Shown here one piece after another: positions 1 through 5,623 of a stretch of 8,046 nt of DNA (positions are counted from its first letter, which is position 1; each line of letters opens with the position of its first letter). The stretch comes from Gp6-AA40 sp050742535 (lineage in GTDB: Bacteria; Acidobacteriota; Vicinamibacteria; Vicinamibacterales; UBA2999). The notes under the pieces were generated by a model. It was given only the letters and a program-made list of their open reading frames with translations, was not told the origin of the DNA and searched no databases. The stretch is taken from the NCBI GenBank assembly GCA_050742535.1, contig JBOGIQ010000285.1:1-8046 (forward strand), written 5' to 3'. The position numbers were made by a program, and so were the translations under genes.

Positions 1-588
1 GATCCCATGCGGTTCCCTCAGCTGGCGAGCAATCTCGTCTCTCAGCATACGCTTGCCGCGAAAGATCAACGTCTTGACCGTTCCGAGCGGCACGTTCAGC
101 ATGCGCGCGATGGTGGGGTAGTCCAAGCCGTCGATTGCGGCATACACAATGGGCACTCTGTACTTCACCGGCAGGCGTGCGAGCCCATCACGCACGATCC
201 GTTCTGATTGTTCGCGCGACAACAGCGCCTCCAGGTCCGGACTGGCTGACGCGATTTGTCGCTCTTCGCACTCATCATCCCGCTCGTCGGCCCGCCAGAT
301 CAGTGGCTCGGTGCGTTCACGGCCGGTCTTCCGCATGTAATCGATCGCCACGTTGTGAGCGATCGTATAAATCCACGTCGACAAACGCGCCCGTGAATCG
401 AAGTACTCCAGCGCCCTGAACGTGCGCAGGAACGTCTCCTGCGTCAGGTCTTCCACGATGTCCCGCCGCCCCGTGGCCCGCCAGATGACCGTGCCGACCA
501 TCCGAACGTAGCTCTCGACGAGCGTGGTGCAGGCCTGCTGATTGCCGGCCAGACACGCGACGACGAGGGCCTGATCGTCACCGGCCAC
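1..588 (-). CDS. ECF-family RNA polymerase sigma factor (C-terminus cut by window edge)
   Basis: Group 4 sigma-70 factor that directs core RNA polymerase to a dedicated promoter set, normally under control of an anti-sigma factor. Translating the minus strand from a GTG at 588 gives 196 residues with no stop before base 1. ECF sigmas are usually about 180-200 aa, so only a short tail is missing. Region 2 is clear: DLTQETFLRTFRAL (47-60) and STWIYTIAHNVAIDYMRK (70-87). An acidic linker (about 98-120) leads to region 4, with LPVKYRVPIVY (139-149) and the helix-turn-helix around YPTIARMLNVPLGTVKTLIF (157-176). GTG 588 is chosen because an in-frame TGA lies at 606-604 and the start MAGDDQALV fits the family; no Shine-Dalgarno is obvious. 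It is divergent from the DUF6249-type gene, with an ECF-type promoter upstream in the shared gap. A partner anti-sigma factor would be expected beyond the left edge but is not visible. Confidence 0.93.
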   Translation of the reverse strand, partial: MAGDDQALVVACLAGNQQACTTLVESYVRMVGTVIWRATGRRDIVEDLTQETFLRTFRALEYFDSRARLSTWIYTIAHNVAIDYMRKTGRERTEPLIWRADERDDECEERQIASASPDLEALLSREQSERIVRDGLARLPVKYRVPIVYAAIDGLDYPTIARMLNVPLGTVKTLIFRGKRMLRDEIARQLREPHGI

Positions 589-617
589 GCCGGCGTCTGC
601 GTGTCACGCCGGGATGA

Positions 618-643
618 TACGTCCGGGCAGCGCTGCGGTTTCA
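618..643 (-). promoter_or_regulatory. Candidate ECF-type promoter of the sigma factor gene
   Basis: Reading the minus strand, TGAAAC (643-638) is followed by exactly 16 nt and then CGTA (621-618). This matches the well-described ECF promoter form TGAAAC-N16/17-CGT(A/C), as for Bacillus SigW and its relatives. A start point 7-8 nt downstream would leave a leader of about 24 nt before GTG 588. The match is seen directly; recognition by the adjacent sigma factor (autoregulation) is inferred. The spacer includes the 10-bp palindrome GCAGCGCTGC (627-636). Confidence 0.6.
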
Positions 644-655
644 CCCCGCTGCGTG

Positions 656-676
656 GAGTCCGGCTTCAGCCGGATT
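656..676. repeat. REP-like palindromic repeat, intergenic copy
   Basis: A 21-nt element whose arms TCCGGCT (659-665) and AGCCGGA (668-674) pair perfectly as a 7-bp stem. It differs at one base from the copy at 7666-7686 in the same window. It lies between the two divergent -35 elements. Similar palindromes are scattered through acidobacterial genomes and often appear as 'VRLQPD' in over-extended proteins (recalled family knowledge). A second inverted repeat encloses it: CGGTTTCA (636-643) and TGAAACCG (677-684). Confidence 0.75.
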
Positions 677-702
677 TGAAACCGTTGCGCCAACTCCGCG
701 TC
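677..702 (+). promoter_or_regulatory. Candidate ECF-type promoter of the DUF6249-type gene
   Basis: TGAAAC (677-682), a 16-nt spacer and CGTC (699-702), the same -35 and spacing as the promoter on the opposite strand. A transcription start 6-9 nt downstream falls at or just before ATG 712, so the transcript would be leaderless or nearly so, consistent with the lack of a Shine-Dalgarno. Caveat: the -35 directly follows the REP-like repeat at 656-676 and could be part of that repeat's conserved flank rather than a selected promoter. Confidence 0.5.
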
Positions 703-711
703 ACATGCGGT

Positions 712-1206
712 ATGACTGAGGACGATGCTGGGATCTGGTTATTCTTCGGGTTTTTCGCCCTCGCACTCCTCGCGGCTCTCGTCGTCGCATGGGGCATTTA
801 CTGGATCTACCGCGCCAAGCTGCTGCAGCGCGAGGAGCGGCGCGAGATGATCGAGCGCGGGATGACCCCACCTCCTCCGCAGCCGATGGGATGGCCGGCG
901 GTTAGAGCGCGCGAACAGGAACTGAAGTTCGAGGAGCGGCGGCTGAGAATTGAAAAGGGACTGGAGGTCCTCGAGGACCCGCCTCCGCCTCCAGGAGCCA
1001 CACTGCGCAAGGGTCTGATCTTGATCGGATTTGGGCTCGGTCTGGCCGGCGCCTACATCATCTTCAACAACAGCGGCATCAACCACTCGGACGAGGCCCG
1101 GAACTGGTTCCTGTTCTTCGGCGTGATCAGCCCGATCATCGGATTCATTGGCGCCGCACTCGTCCTCTTCTACGTCCTTACGAATCGGCGCGGCGAGCGA
1201 ACCTAG
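712..1206 (+). CDS. DUF6249-type three-helix membrane protein
   Basis: A 164-residue inner-membrane protein of unknown function. Helix 1 spans about residues 8-33 (ending GIYWIY), followed by charged, probably cytoplasmic segments EERREMIERGM (41-51) and EERRLRIEKGL (74-84), then PPPPP (90-94). Helix 2 is about 101-118 (GLILIGFGLG...) and helix 3 about 132-157 (NWFLFFGVISPIIGFIG...). The arrangement of membrane helix, EERR...IE-G motif, proline run and two further helices resembles the DUF6249 family, whose genes are often found near ECF sigma genes (recollection). ATG 712 is preferred over an in-frame GTG at 601, because the longer form would translate the promoter region and the REP element. 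No Shine-Dalgarno precedes ATG 712. The stop shares CTAG (1203-1206) with the convergent downstream gene. The EERR motif appears twice, which looks like a short internal duplication. Confidence 0.8.
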   Translation: MTEDDAGIWLFFGFFALALLAALVVAWGIYWIYRAKLLQREERREMIERGMTPPPPQPMGWPAVRAREQELKFEERRLRIEKGLEVLEDPPPPPGATLRKGLILIGFGLGLAGAYIIFNNSGINHSDEARNWFLFFGVISPIIGFIGAALVLFYVLTNRRGERT

Positions 1207-2243
1207 CGGGCGCGATCCGGGCCGTTGACCTGCTCGAAGACACGCGGAGGCGGCGGTAATCCCTTCGCTTTCGCCTCTGCGGCCTCTTTCTCGTAGGCGC
1301 GTTCGGCCAGCAGCACGTTGCGCATCGAGTGATTGCCCTCGTGACAGGCGTACTCGTAGATCTCGTAGTCCGGCTGCTGCGTGATCGTCAGCCGCATCGT
1401 GAACGGCTTCGTGAACGTCTGCGGATCGTTGACGGTGATCTCGTAGTCGATCATCTCCGGATCGATGCGCGTGAAGCGCTCGGTCAGCCGTAGCTGGGTA
1501 CTGTGGGCCGCGCCGCCGACGGCCGTTCTGTCTGTGAAGTTCGACGACTCCACCACCAGCGTGTCGCCGTCCCAGTGGCCGCGCGCATCGCCCATCCACA
1601 GCTGCATGTTCGGGCCGAGCGACGGCTTGGGCCCGAGAGGGATGATGCGCGTATCGTGAATCATCTCGTAGGTGATGACGACGGCGTTGGGTGTCTGCAT
1701 GATGCGCGCGCCGTTGCCATAGACGGCCGGCATGAACGAACCGATCGCGCCGCGGGTAATGCATCGATCGTAGAGCGAGAAATCCTGGATCTTCTCCCAC
1801 GGGCCGACGCCGAAGGAGCCGCCCTGACGCGGGCGTGCCCGCGCCGCGGGCGTCGTCGGCGGCACACGGCCATCCGGCGGATCGATCACCATCGACGTGT
1901 AGCTGAAGTCGCGCGAGCCTTCCTCGTTGCGGAAAGTGCCCGTGCGGGCATCGTCTACGGCACGCGCGTTCTGACGCTGTTTCGCGCGCGCGGCAAATTC
2001 CTGATCGGTAAGGTGCTGACGGGTGCCGTACTGCGGCTGCCGCGACATCGGTATGCCGCGCATGTCGTCGGTCGTCCAGGTGCCGGAGAGGTCGGGATGG
2101 CCCCACGGCGTGCGCGGCGCCTTCCAGTTCGGATCGACCCGCTTGGCGGCTTTGGCATCGGCGGATCCCGCTGCCTGTGCGGCCGCCGGGCCGGCAGTGC
2201 AGAGAACCGAAGTTGAAAGGATTGCGGCAGTCAGGAGTCGCAT
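1203..2243 (-). CDS. Secreted conserved protein of unknown function (acidobacterial-type family)
   Basis: 346 residues beginning with an export signal: MRLL, a hydrophobic stretch (about 4-16), and AGPAAAQ with probable cleavage near 23. The mature protein carries recognisable but functionally unassigned motifs: WGHPDLSGTW (47-56), GHWDGDTLVVESSNFTDRT (222-240), LRLTERFTRIDPEMIDYEI (251-269) and YEYACHEGNHSM (296-307). I know this as a family greatly expanded in Acidobacteriota and other soil bacteria, without an assigned reaction; no catalytic signature is evident. ATG 2243 is chosen because it starts the signal peptide. The frame stays open upstream to 2618, but that stretch is antisense-frame noise inside the esterase. 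A strong GAAGGAG lies 14 nt upstream, farther than ideal, inside the last codons of the esterase; the gap between the two genes is 11 bp, suggesting co-transcription and coupling. Confidence 0.85.
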   Translation of the reverse strand: MRLLTAAILSTSVLCTAGPAAAQAAGSADAKAAKRVDPNWKAPRTPWGHPDLSGTWTTDDMRGIPMSRQPQYGTRQHLTDQEFAARAKQRQNARAVDDARTGTFRNEEGSRDFSYTSMVIDPPDGRVPPTTPAARARPRQGGSFGVGPWEKIQDFSLYDRCITRGAIGSFMPAVYGNGARIMQTPNAVVITYEMIHDTRIIPLGPKPSLGPNMQLWMGDARGHWDGDTLVVESSNFTDRTAVGGAAHSTQLRLTERFTRIDPEMIDYEITVNDPQTFTKPFTMRLTITQQPDYEIYEYACHEGNHSMRNVLLAERAYEKEAAEAKAKGLPPPPRVFEQVNGPDRAR

Positions 2244-2254
2244 GACCGCAGATT

Positions 2255-3025
2255 CTACTCCTTCAACTCGCTCAGGATCTGAGTGAGCCGCGAGCGCTCC
2301 GCCAGCTCCATTGAGCCAACTCGCGCGCCCAGCTGCATCGTCGTGTAGCTGGCCGGGTCGTAAGCGGGCCACTGCGGGAGTCCCGACGCACTCGGGTCGC
2401 CCTTCTTCGCGAAGTTCGTCACGTACGTCGACACCGTGTCGGCAAGCCGTCGATCGACGGGTTCCCACGGGCGTTTCAGCCGGCTCAGCGTGTTGAAGAT
2501 GTAGGGAATCTCGCTGCTGTGAAACGCACCGAACTCGGGATGCTCGGGCCATGGGATCGCCCGGTCGAAGAAATACGTGTAAATCTTCTTGCTTGCCGGA
2601 AGTTGGCTGGCTGCCCACGCGTGCAGCGCAACGCGCGTACGCTCACGCGCTGCCGCCTTCTGCTCGGGTGTCGTGTCCGCCTTCGCTGAAGCTGCGGCGG
2701 ACAAGCCGCCAATGCCGAGATCGTCGGCAACGAAACCAACCATCAACGGAACCTGCTCCGCTGGCGGCTGCTCCGGCAATACTGTGCCGTCGTTGAAGAC
2801 GCCGCCGGCGAGCAGAGGCGCCGCAGTGCCGTAGAACGCGGCCGCCGGTAACGCACGCAGGGCTGCGAGTGATGACGCGCCGAGGCTCTGCGCGAACTTG
2901 ACGCCTGCCGCTTCGCGGTCGCGCAGCGTCGAGCCGGCGCCGAGCGCGTTCCGGCCAAAGAGTCCGGGGCCGCTCTGGGCGACGGCACGCGTGAAGAGTC
3001 CCTTCGCGAGAGGCGATCGCATCAA
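2255..3025 (-). pseudogene. Type B carboxylesterase, C-terminal part (downstream of frameshift)
   Basis: The continuation of the carboxylesterase fold in a shifted frame. It opens at TTG 3025 / ATG 3022 with MMRSPLAKGLFTRAVAQSG, which in intact family members follows the GxSAG nucleophile motif within a few residues. The catalytic histidine is visible in GAFHSSEIPYIF (H169 of this fragment), preceded by YTYFFDRAIPWPEHPEF. The usual acidic catalytic position (typically D-E-G) reads VADDLG (about 99-104), so Asp replaces Glu if the alignment is right. The stretch between that motif and the histidine (about 65 residues) looks short for the family, possibly an internal deletion. TTGATG overlaps the TGA of the upstream part, so reinitiation is conceivable, but a separate product would lack the nucleophile. 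The fragment ends with TAG at 2257-2255, 11 bp before the next gene. Confidence 0.8.
2258..2264 (-). promoter_or_regulatory. Shine-Dalgarno-like GAAGGAG before the secreted protein
   Basis: GAAGGAG on the minus strand overlaps the 3' end of the esterase reading frame (its TAG is at 2257-2255) and lies 14 nt before ATG 2243. The spacing is long, so translation may rely partly on ribosomes finishing the esterase C-terminal frame. No other plausible in-frame start with a signal peptide exists. Confidence 0.4.
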
Positions 3026-3720
3026 GGCAGCGACGACATCGCGCCGGCAGACTGGCCGAAGATCGTCACCTGACGCGGGTCGCCGCCAAAGCCGGCGACG
3101 TTCTTCTGCACCCAGCGCAGCGCGGCGATTTGGTCAAGCAGGCCATAGTTCCCGGACGTTCCCGCCTCTCTCGTCAGCTCTGGATGCGCCAGAAACCCGA
3201 GCGGGCCGACACGATAATTGGCGGTGATGACGACCACGCCTTTCTTTGCGAGCTCGGCGCCGTTATAGACGGCGATAGCGCCCGAGCCCTCGTTGAACGC
3301 GCCGCCGTATATCCAGAACATGACCGGCAGCCTGGCATTCGCGTTTTTCGCCGGCGTCCACACGTTCAGATACAGGCAGTCCTCGCCGACCGGCCCCTGC
3401 GTCATGAACTCTTCGGTCCATGGGAGGCGGGAGCCCGGCTGGTTCTGCATGCAGCTCGCGGCAAATTGATCGGCTTTCCAATCCGCGTTTCGAGGCACGA
3501 GCGGCTGCGGCGGCCGCCACCGAAGAGTGCCGAGAGGTGGGGCGGCGAACGGGACACCGAGGAACGCCGTTACTCCGCCTGCCGCCGGGCCGGCCGTCAC
3601 GGAGCCAACGTCGGTTCGCACCATATCAACGGCGGCGCGTGTGAGGACGGTACCTGCGAACAGAGCGGCCGCGCACGCCGCAATCGCTCCCCACGCGCCA
3701 GAACGACGGTGACCCTGCAT
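3022..3720 (-). pseudogene. Type B carboxylesterase, N-terminal part (frameshifted after the nucleophile)
   Basis: The N-terminal 232 residues of a secreted alpha/beta-hydrolase of the carboxylesterase type B family (ester hydrolysis outside the cytoplasm; substrate unknown). A signal peptide spans about residues 1-30. Family landmarks follow in order: FLGVPFAAPP (53-62), the type B signature EDCLYLNVWTP (113-123), oxyanion-hole region IYGGAFNEGSG (137-147), NYRVGPLGF (168-176), GNYGLLDQIAALRWVQKN (190-207) and nucleophile elbow GQSAG (222-226, Ser224). Immediately after GAMS the frame reads SLP and stops. Adding one base in the run ATGTCGTCGCTGCC would restore MSVAALMRSPLAKG, joining it to the downstream fragment for a total of about 490 aa, close to family size. 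It is either a true one-base-deletion pseudogene or a sequencing or assembly error. AGGCGG lies about 5 nt before ATG 3720. It is the first gene of a leftward unit with the secreted protein. Confidence 0.85.
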
Positions 3721-3816
3721 GAAGCCGCCTATATATCAGATTCGATGAAGCGTCCTGTGCCGACGAAATTCCTCTGGCAGCGAGACAAGCGACACTAATG
3801 ACGGCATGAATTGAAG

Positions 3817-3826
3817 CATACGTATG
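3817..3826. repeat. Palindrome CATACGTATG
   Basis: A perfect 10-bp palindrome flanked by GAAG (3813-3816) and CTTC (3829-3832), which extends it imperfectly with a two-base offset. It lies in the divergent intergenic region and could be an operator half-site pair, but nothing ties it to a particular regulator. Confidence 0.35.
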
Positions 3827-3854
3827 GTCTTCATTACACGCCTGCCGTGCTTCG

Positions 3855-3882
3855 CGACACTGATACGACACTGCTTCGACAC
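3855..3882 (+). repeat. Three CGACAC repeats with an 11-bp period
   Basis: CGACACTG at 3855, CGACACTG at 3866 and CGACAC at 3877 are spaced exactly 11 bp, about one helical turn. They lie 74-101 bp upstream of the BACON gene start. Phased direct repeats of this kind are typical of cooperative activator or repressor sites, so this is a candidate binding array. The regulator is unknown and chance is not excluded. Confidence 0.45.
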
Positions 3883-3955
3883 GTACGCGCGCGACGATTG
3901 ATATTTCCACGCTCGGGCTGGATGGCGCAGAGCTTGCTCCAGTGTGTCCGCCCCC

Positions 3956-5623
3956 ATGGTCAGGTATCTCTGGATCCTTAGTGCCGCGGTTTTCGTTGCC
4001 GCGTGTGGTTCAACCTCAACCGAATCCGTCACCGGTCCATCCGCACCCAAGTGCAGCGTGTCGCTCGCTGGTCCCGAGGGATCGATTGGCGCCGGTGGGG
4101 GTCCGGGGACGGTCACGGTCACCACCCAACCGGAATGTGCGTGGACAGCCACCGCCGAAGCATCGTGGATCACGGGGCTGAGCCCGGCGGAAGGGCAGGG
4201 AAACGGACAGGTTCAATTTCAGGCTGCGGCAAACCCGAGCGGGACGGCACGCAGCGGCGCCATCAACGTCAACGGCCAGCGCGCGACGATTCAACAGGGC
4301 GCCGCGGCATGTCAGATCGAGATCAGCGTCAGCGCCAGCCAGTTCGCGGCGTCGGGTGGTGCGGGCGCCATAAGCGTCGCCACTCCGGGAGGCTGCCCGT
4401 GGGCTGCGGTCAGCACCGTCACCTGGATCACGGTCGCACCTGCCGCCGGTTCCGGTAGCGGGAACGTCAACTTCACGGTCGCTGCCAATACCGGCGTATC
4501 ACGGACGGGCACGATCACGATTGGTGGATTGGCTGTCACCATTCAACAGGCTTCGGGCCTCTCGACGCCACCGGCCGGATGCACCATTTCGCTGCAGCCG
4601 ACCTCGACGTCGCTGCCGGCCGCAGGCGGAACCGGCACCGTCGCGGTCACCGCCGGCACGAACTGTCCGTGGACCGCAAGCGCTCTCGCCTCGTGGATCA
4701 CGCTGACGACGCCCGTCAGCGGAAGCGGCAACGGTTCCGTTGGATTCAGTGTTGCCGCGAACACGACGACCTCGTCTCGATCCGGCACGTTGAACATCGG
4801 CGGCCAGACATTCACGGTCAACCAGGCCGCGGCCACGCAAACGTGCACCGTCAGCATCAATCCGACGAGTCAGTCGGTGCCGGCGACGGGTGCCACGGGG
4901 CTCACAGTTGCTGTGACGGCGCCGGGCGGCTGTTCGCGGCCGGCAACCAGCAACGCCACATGGATCACCGTTACCAATGGCGCCACCGGAAGTGGTAATG
5001 GGACGGTCACCCTGAACGTCGCGGCGAATACCGCTGGAGCGCGCACGGGGACGGTGACAATCGGTGGGCAGCTATTCACCGTCAATCAGGCCGGTGCCGC
5101 GGCGACGTGCACGTATTCGATCAATCCGACGGCGATGACGGTCGGCGACGATGGCGCCAAGGGTCTGACGGTGACGATTTCTACCGGCGCGGGATGCCAG
5201 TGGACGTCGAGCGAGAACGCGGGCTGGCTCGATATCAAGTCTGCGAGGAACGGGACAGGTAGCGGGTCGATCACTTTCGATGTGTCGTCGCATAACGGTT
5301 CGACGCGCGTAGGGACGCTGGCCATTGCCGGCCAGACGTTCACCGTCACGCAGGTGATGTGCTCCGCGACGCTCTCGCCACAGAGCCAGCCGGTGAGCGC
5401 GCTGGGTGGGACCTTCACCGTGTCCGTGACCACTCAGATCGGGTGCGAATGGCAGGCGGTCGAGAGCCTCAGCTGGGTCTCAATCAACGCCGGCAGCAGC
5501 AGTGGAACCGGCAGTGGCACCGTCAGTTATACCGTCCAGGCAAATATCGCGGGAGCGAGGAGCGGCAATATCTCGATCGCCGGCCAGACGCTCACGGTCA
5601 ACCAGTCGGCGGTGCTGCCGTGA
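3956..5623 (+). CDS. Lipoprotein with six tandem BACON-type domains
   Basis: 555 residues. The N-terminus MVRYLWILSAAVFVAACGS is a lipoprotein signal with lipobox VAAC (acylated Cys17). Residue +2 is Gly rather than Asp, which predicts outer-membrane sorting by the Lol rule. The rest is six immunoglobulin-like BACON domains starting at Cys33, 119, 209, 297, 385 and 469 (84-90 residues each). Each has the pattern C-x-I/L-x-P/A...G-C-x-W-x-A...WI...GSG-G-V-F-V-AN...R-G-I-I-G-Q-x-F-T-V-Q-Q. BACON domains are known from surface proteins of Bacteroidota and Acidobacteriota and are thought to bind carbohydrate or protein, or to act as spacers. Two cysteines per domain may form a disulfide. In repeat 4 the core Trp is Arg328. 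ATG 3956 is preferred because it gives a compact signal peptide; GTG 3944 in frame is the alternative. The 3' end overlaps the next gene by GTGA. Confidence 0.9.
   Translation: MVRYLWILSAAVFVAACGSTSTESVTGPSAPKCSVSLAGPEGSIGAGGGPGTVTVTTQPECAWTATAEASWITGLSPAEGQGNGQVQFQAAANPSGTARSGAINVNGQRATIQQGAAACQIEISVSASQFAASGGAGAISVATPGGCPWAAVSTVTWITVAPAAGSGSGNVNFTVAANTGVSRTGTITIGGLAVTIQQASGLSTPPAGCTISLQPTSTSLPAAGGTGTVAVTAGTNCPWTASALASWITLTTPVSGSGNGSVGFSVAANTTTSSRSGTLNIGGQTFTVNQAAATQTCTVSINPTSQSVPATGATGLTVAVTAPGGCSRPATSNATWITVTNGATGSGNGTVTLNVAANTAGARTGTVTIGGQLFTVNQAGAAATCTYSINPTAMTVGDDGAKGLTVTISTGAGCQWTSSENAGWLDIKSARNGTGSGSITFDVSSHNGSTRVGTLAIAGQTFTVTQVMCSATLSPQSQPVSALGGTFTVSVTTQIGCEWQAVESLSWVSINAGSSSGTGSGTVSYTVQANIAGARSGNISIAGQTLTVNQSAVLP
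4052..5620 (+). repeat. Six-fold intragenic repeat encoding BACON domains
   Basis: Repeat units begin at 4052, 4310, 4580, 4844, 5108 and 5360 (units of 252-270 bp). They are clearly alike in protein but diverged in DNA. Units 3 and 4 look the most alike (for example CxVSI/ISL-P-S, ANT, SGT/TVTIGGQxFTVNQA), while unit 1 is the most divergent. This indicates old tandem duplication rather than recent slippage. Confidence 0.85.

Larger units (their letters stand above)
3721..3955. other. Divergent intergenic region between the esterase and the BACON operon
   Basis: A 235-bp gene-free stretch that is less GC-rich than its surroundings and must hold the promoters for both directions. Visible elements are TATATA (3730-3735) close to the esterase start, the 10-bp palindrome CATACGTATG (3817-3826), and three phased CGACAC repeats (3855-3882) with another CGACACT at 3790. 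I could not find convincing -35/-10 pairs of the housekeeping type in either direction, nor a Shine-Dalgarno before the BACON gene start. Short minus-strand open frames here lack any family resemblance. Confidence 0.6.

Noticed and set aside
627..636. GCAGCGCTGC palindrome as an operator
   Set aside because: It lies in the promoter spacer, but a GC-rich 10-bp palindrome is easily expected by chance here; noted only within the promoter entry.
601..711. Start of the DUF6249-type protein at GTG 601
   Set aside because: It would translate the promoter pair and the REP element (giving GVRLQPDLKP); the membrane protein itself starts naturally at ATG 712.
739..2106. Long minus-strand open frame of 455 codons
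   Set aside because: It runs antisense through the DUF6249-type gene and out of frame across the secreted protein. Its Arg/His-rich composition is that of a GC-rich shadow frame, and it has no family motifs.
2244..2618. N-terminal extension of the secreted protein up to 2618
   Set aside because: The extension is out of frame within the esterase coding region, and the signal peptide begins at ATG 2243.
3811..3839. TTGAAG-N17-TTACAC as a housekeeping promoter for the BACON operon
   Set aside because: The -10 box matches too poorly to TATAAT, and the -35 lies on the palindrome; the evidence is too weak to call.
3736..4173. Minus-strand frames across the divergent intergenic region
   Set aside because: They overlap the BACON gene start and have no family resemblance or signal peptide; judged non-coding.
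5359..5619. Upstream extension of the barrel protein
   Set aside because: It overlaps the last BACON repeat in another frame, and the signal peptide begins at GTG 5620.
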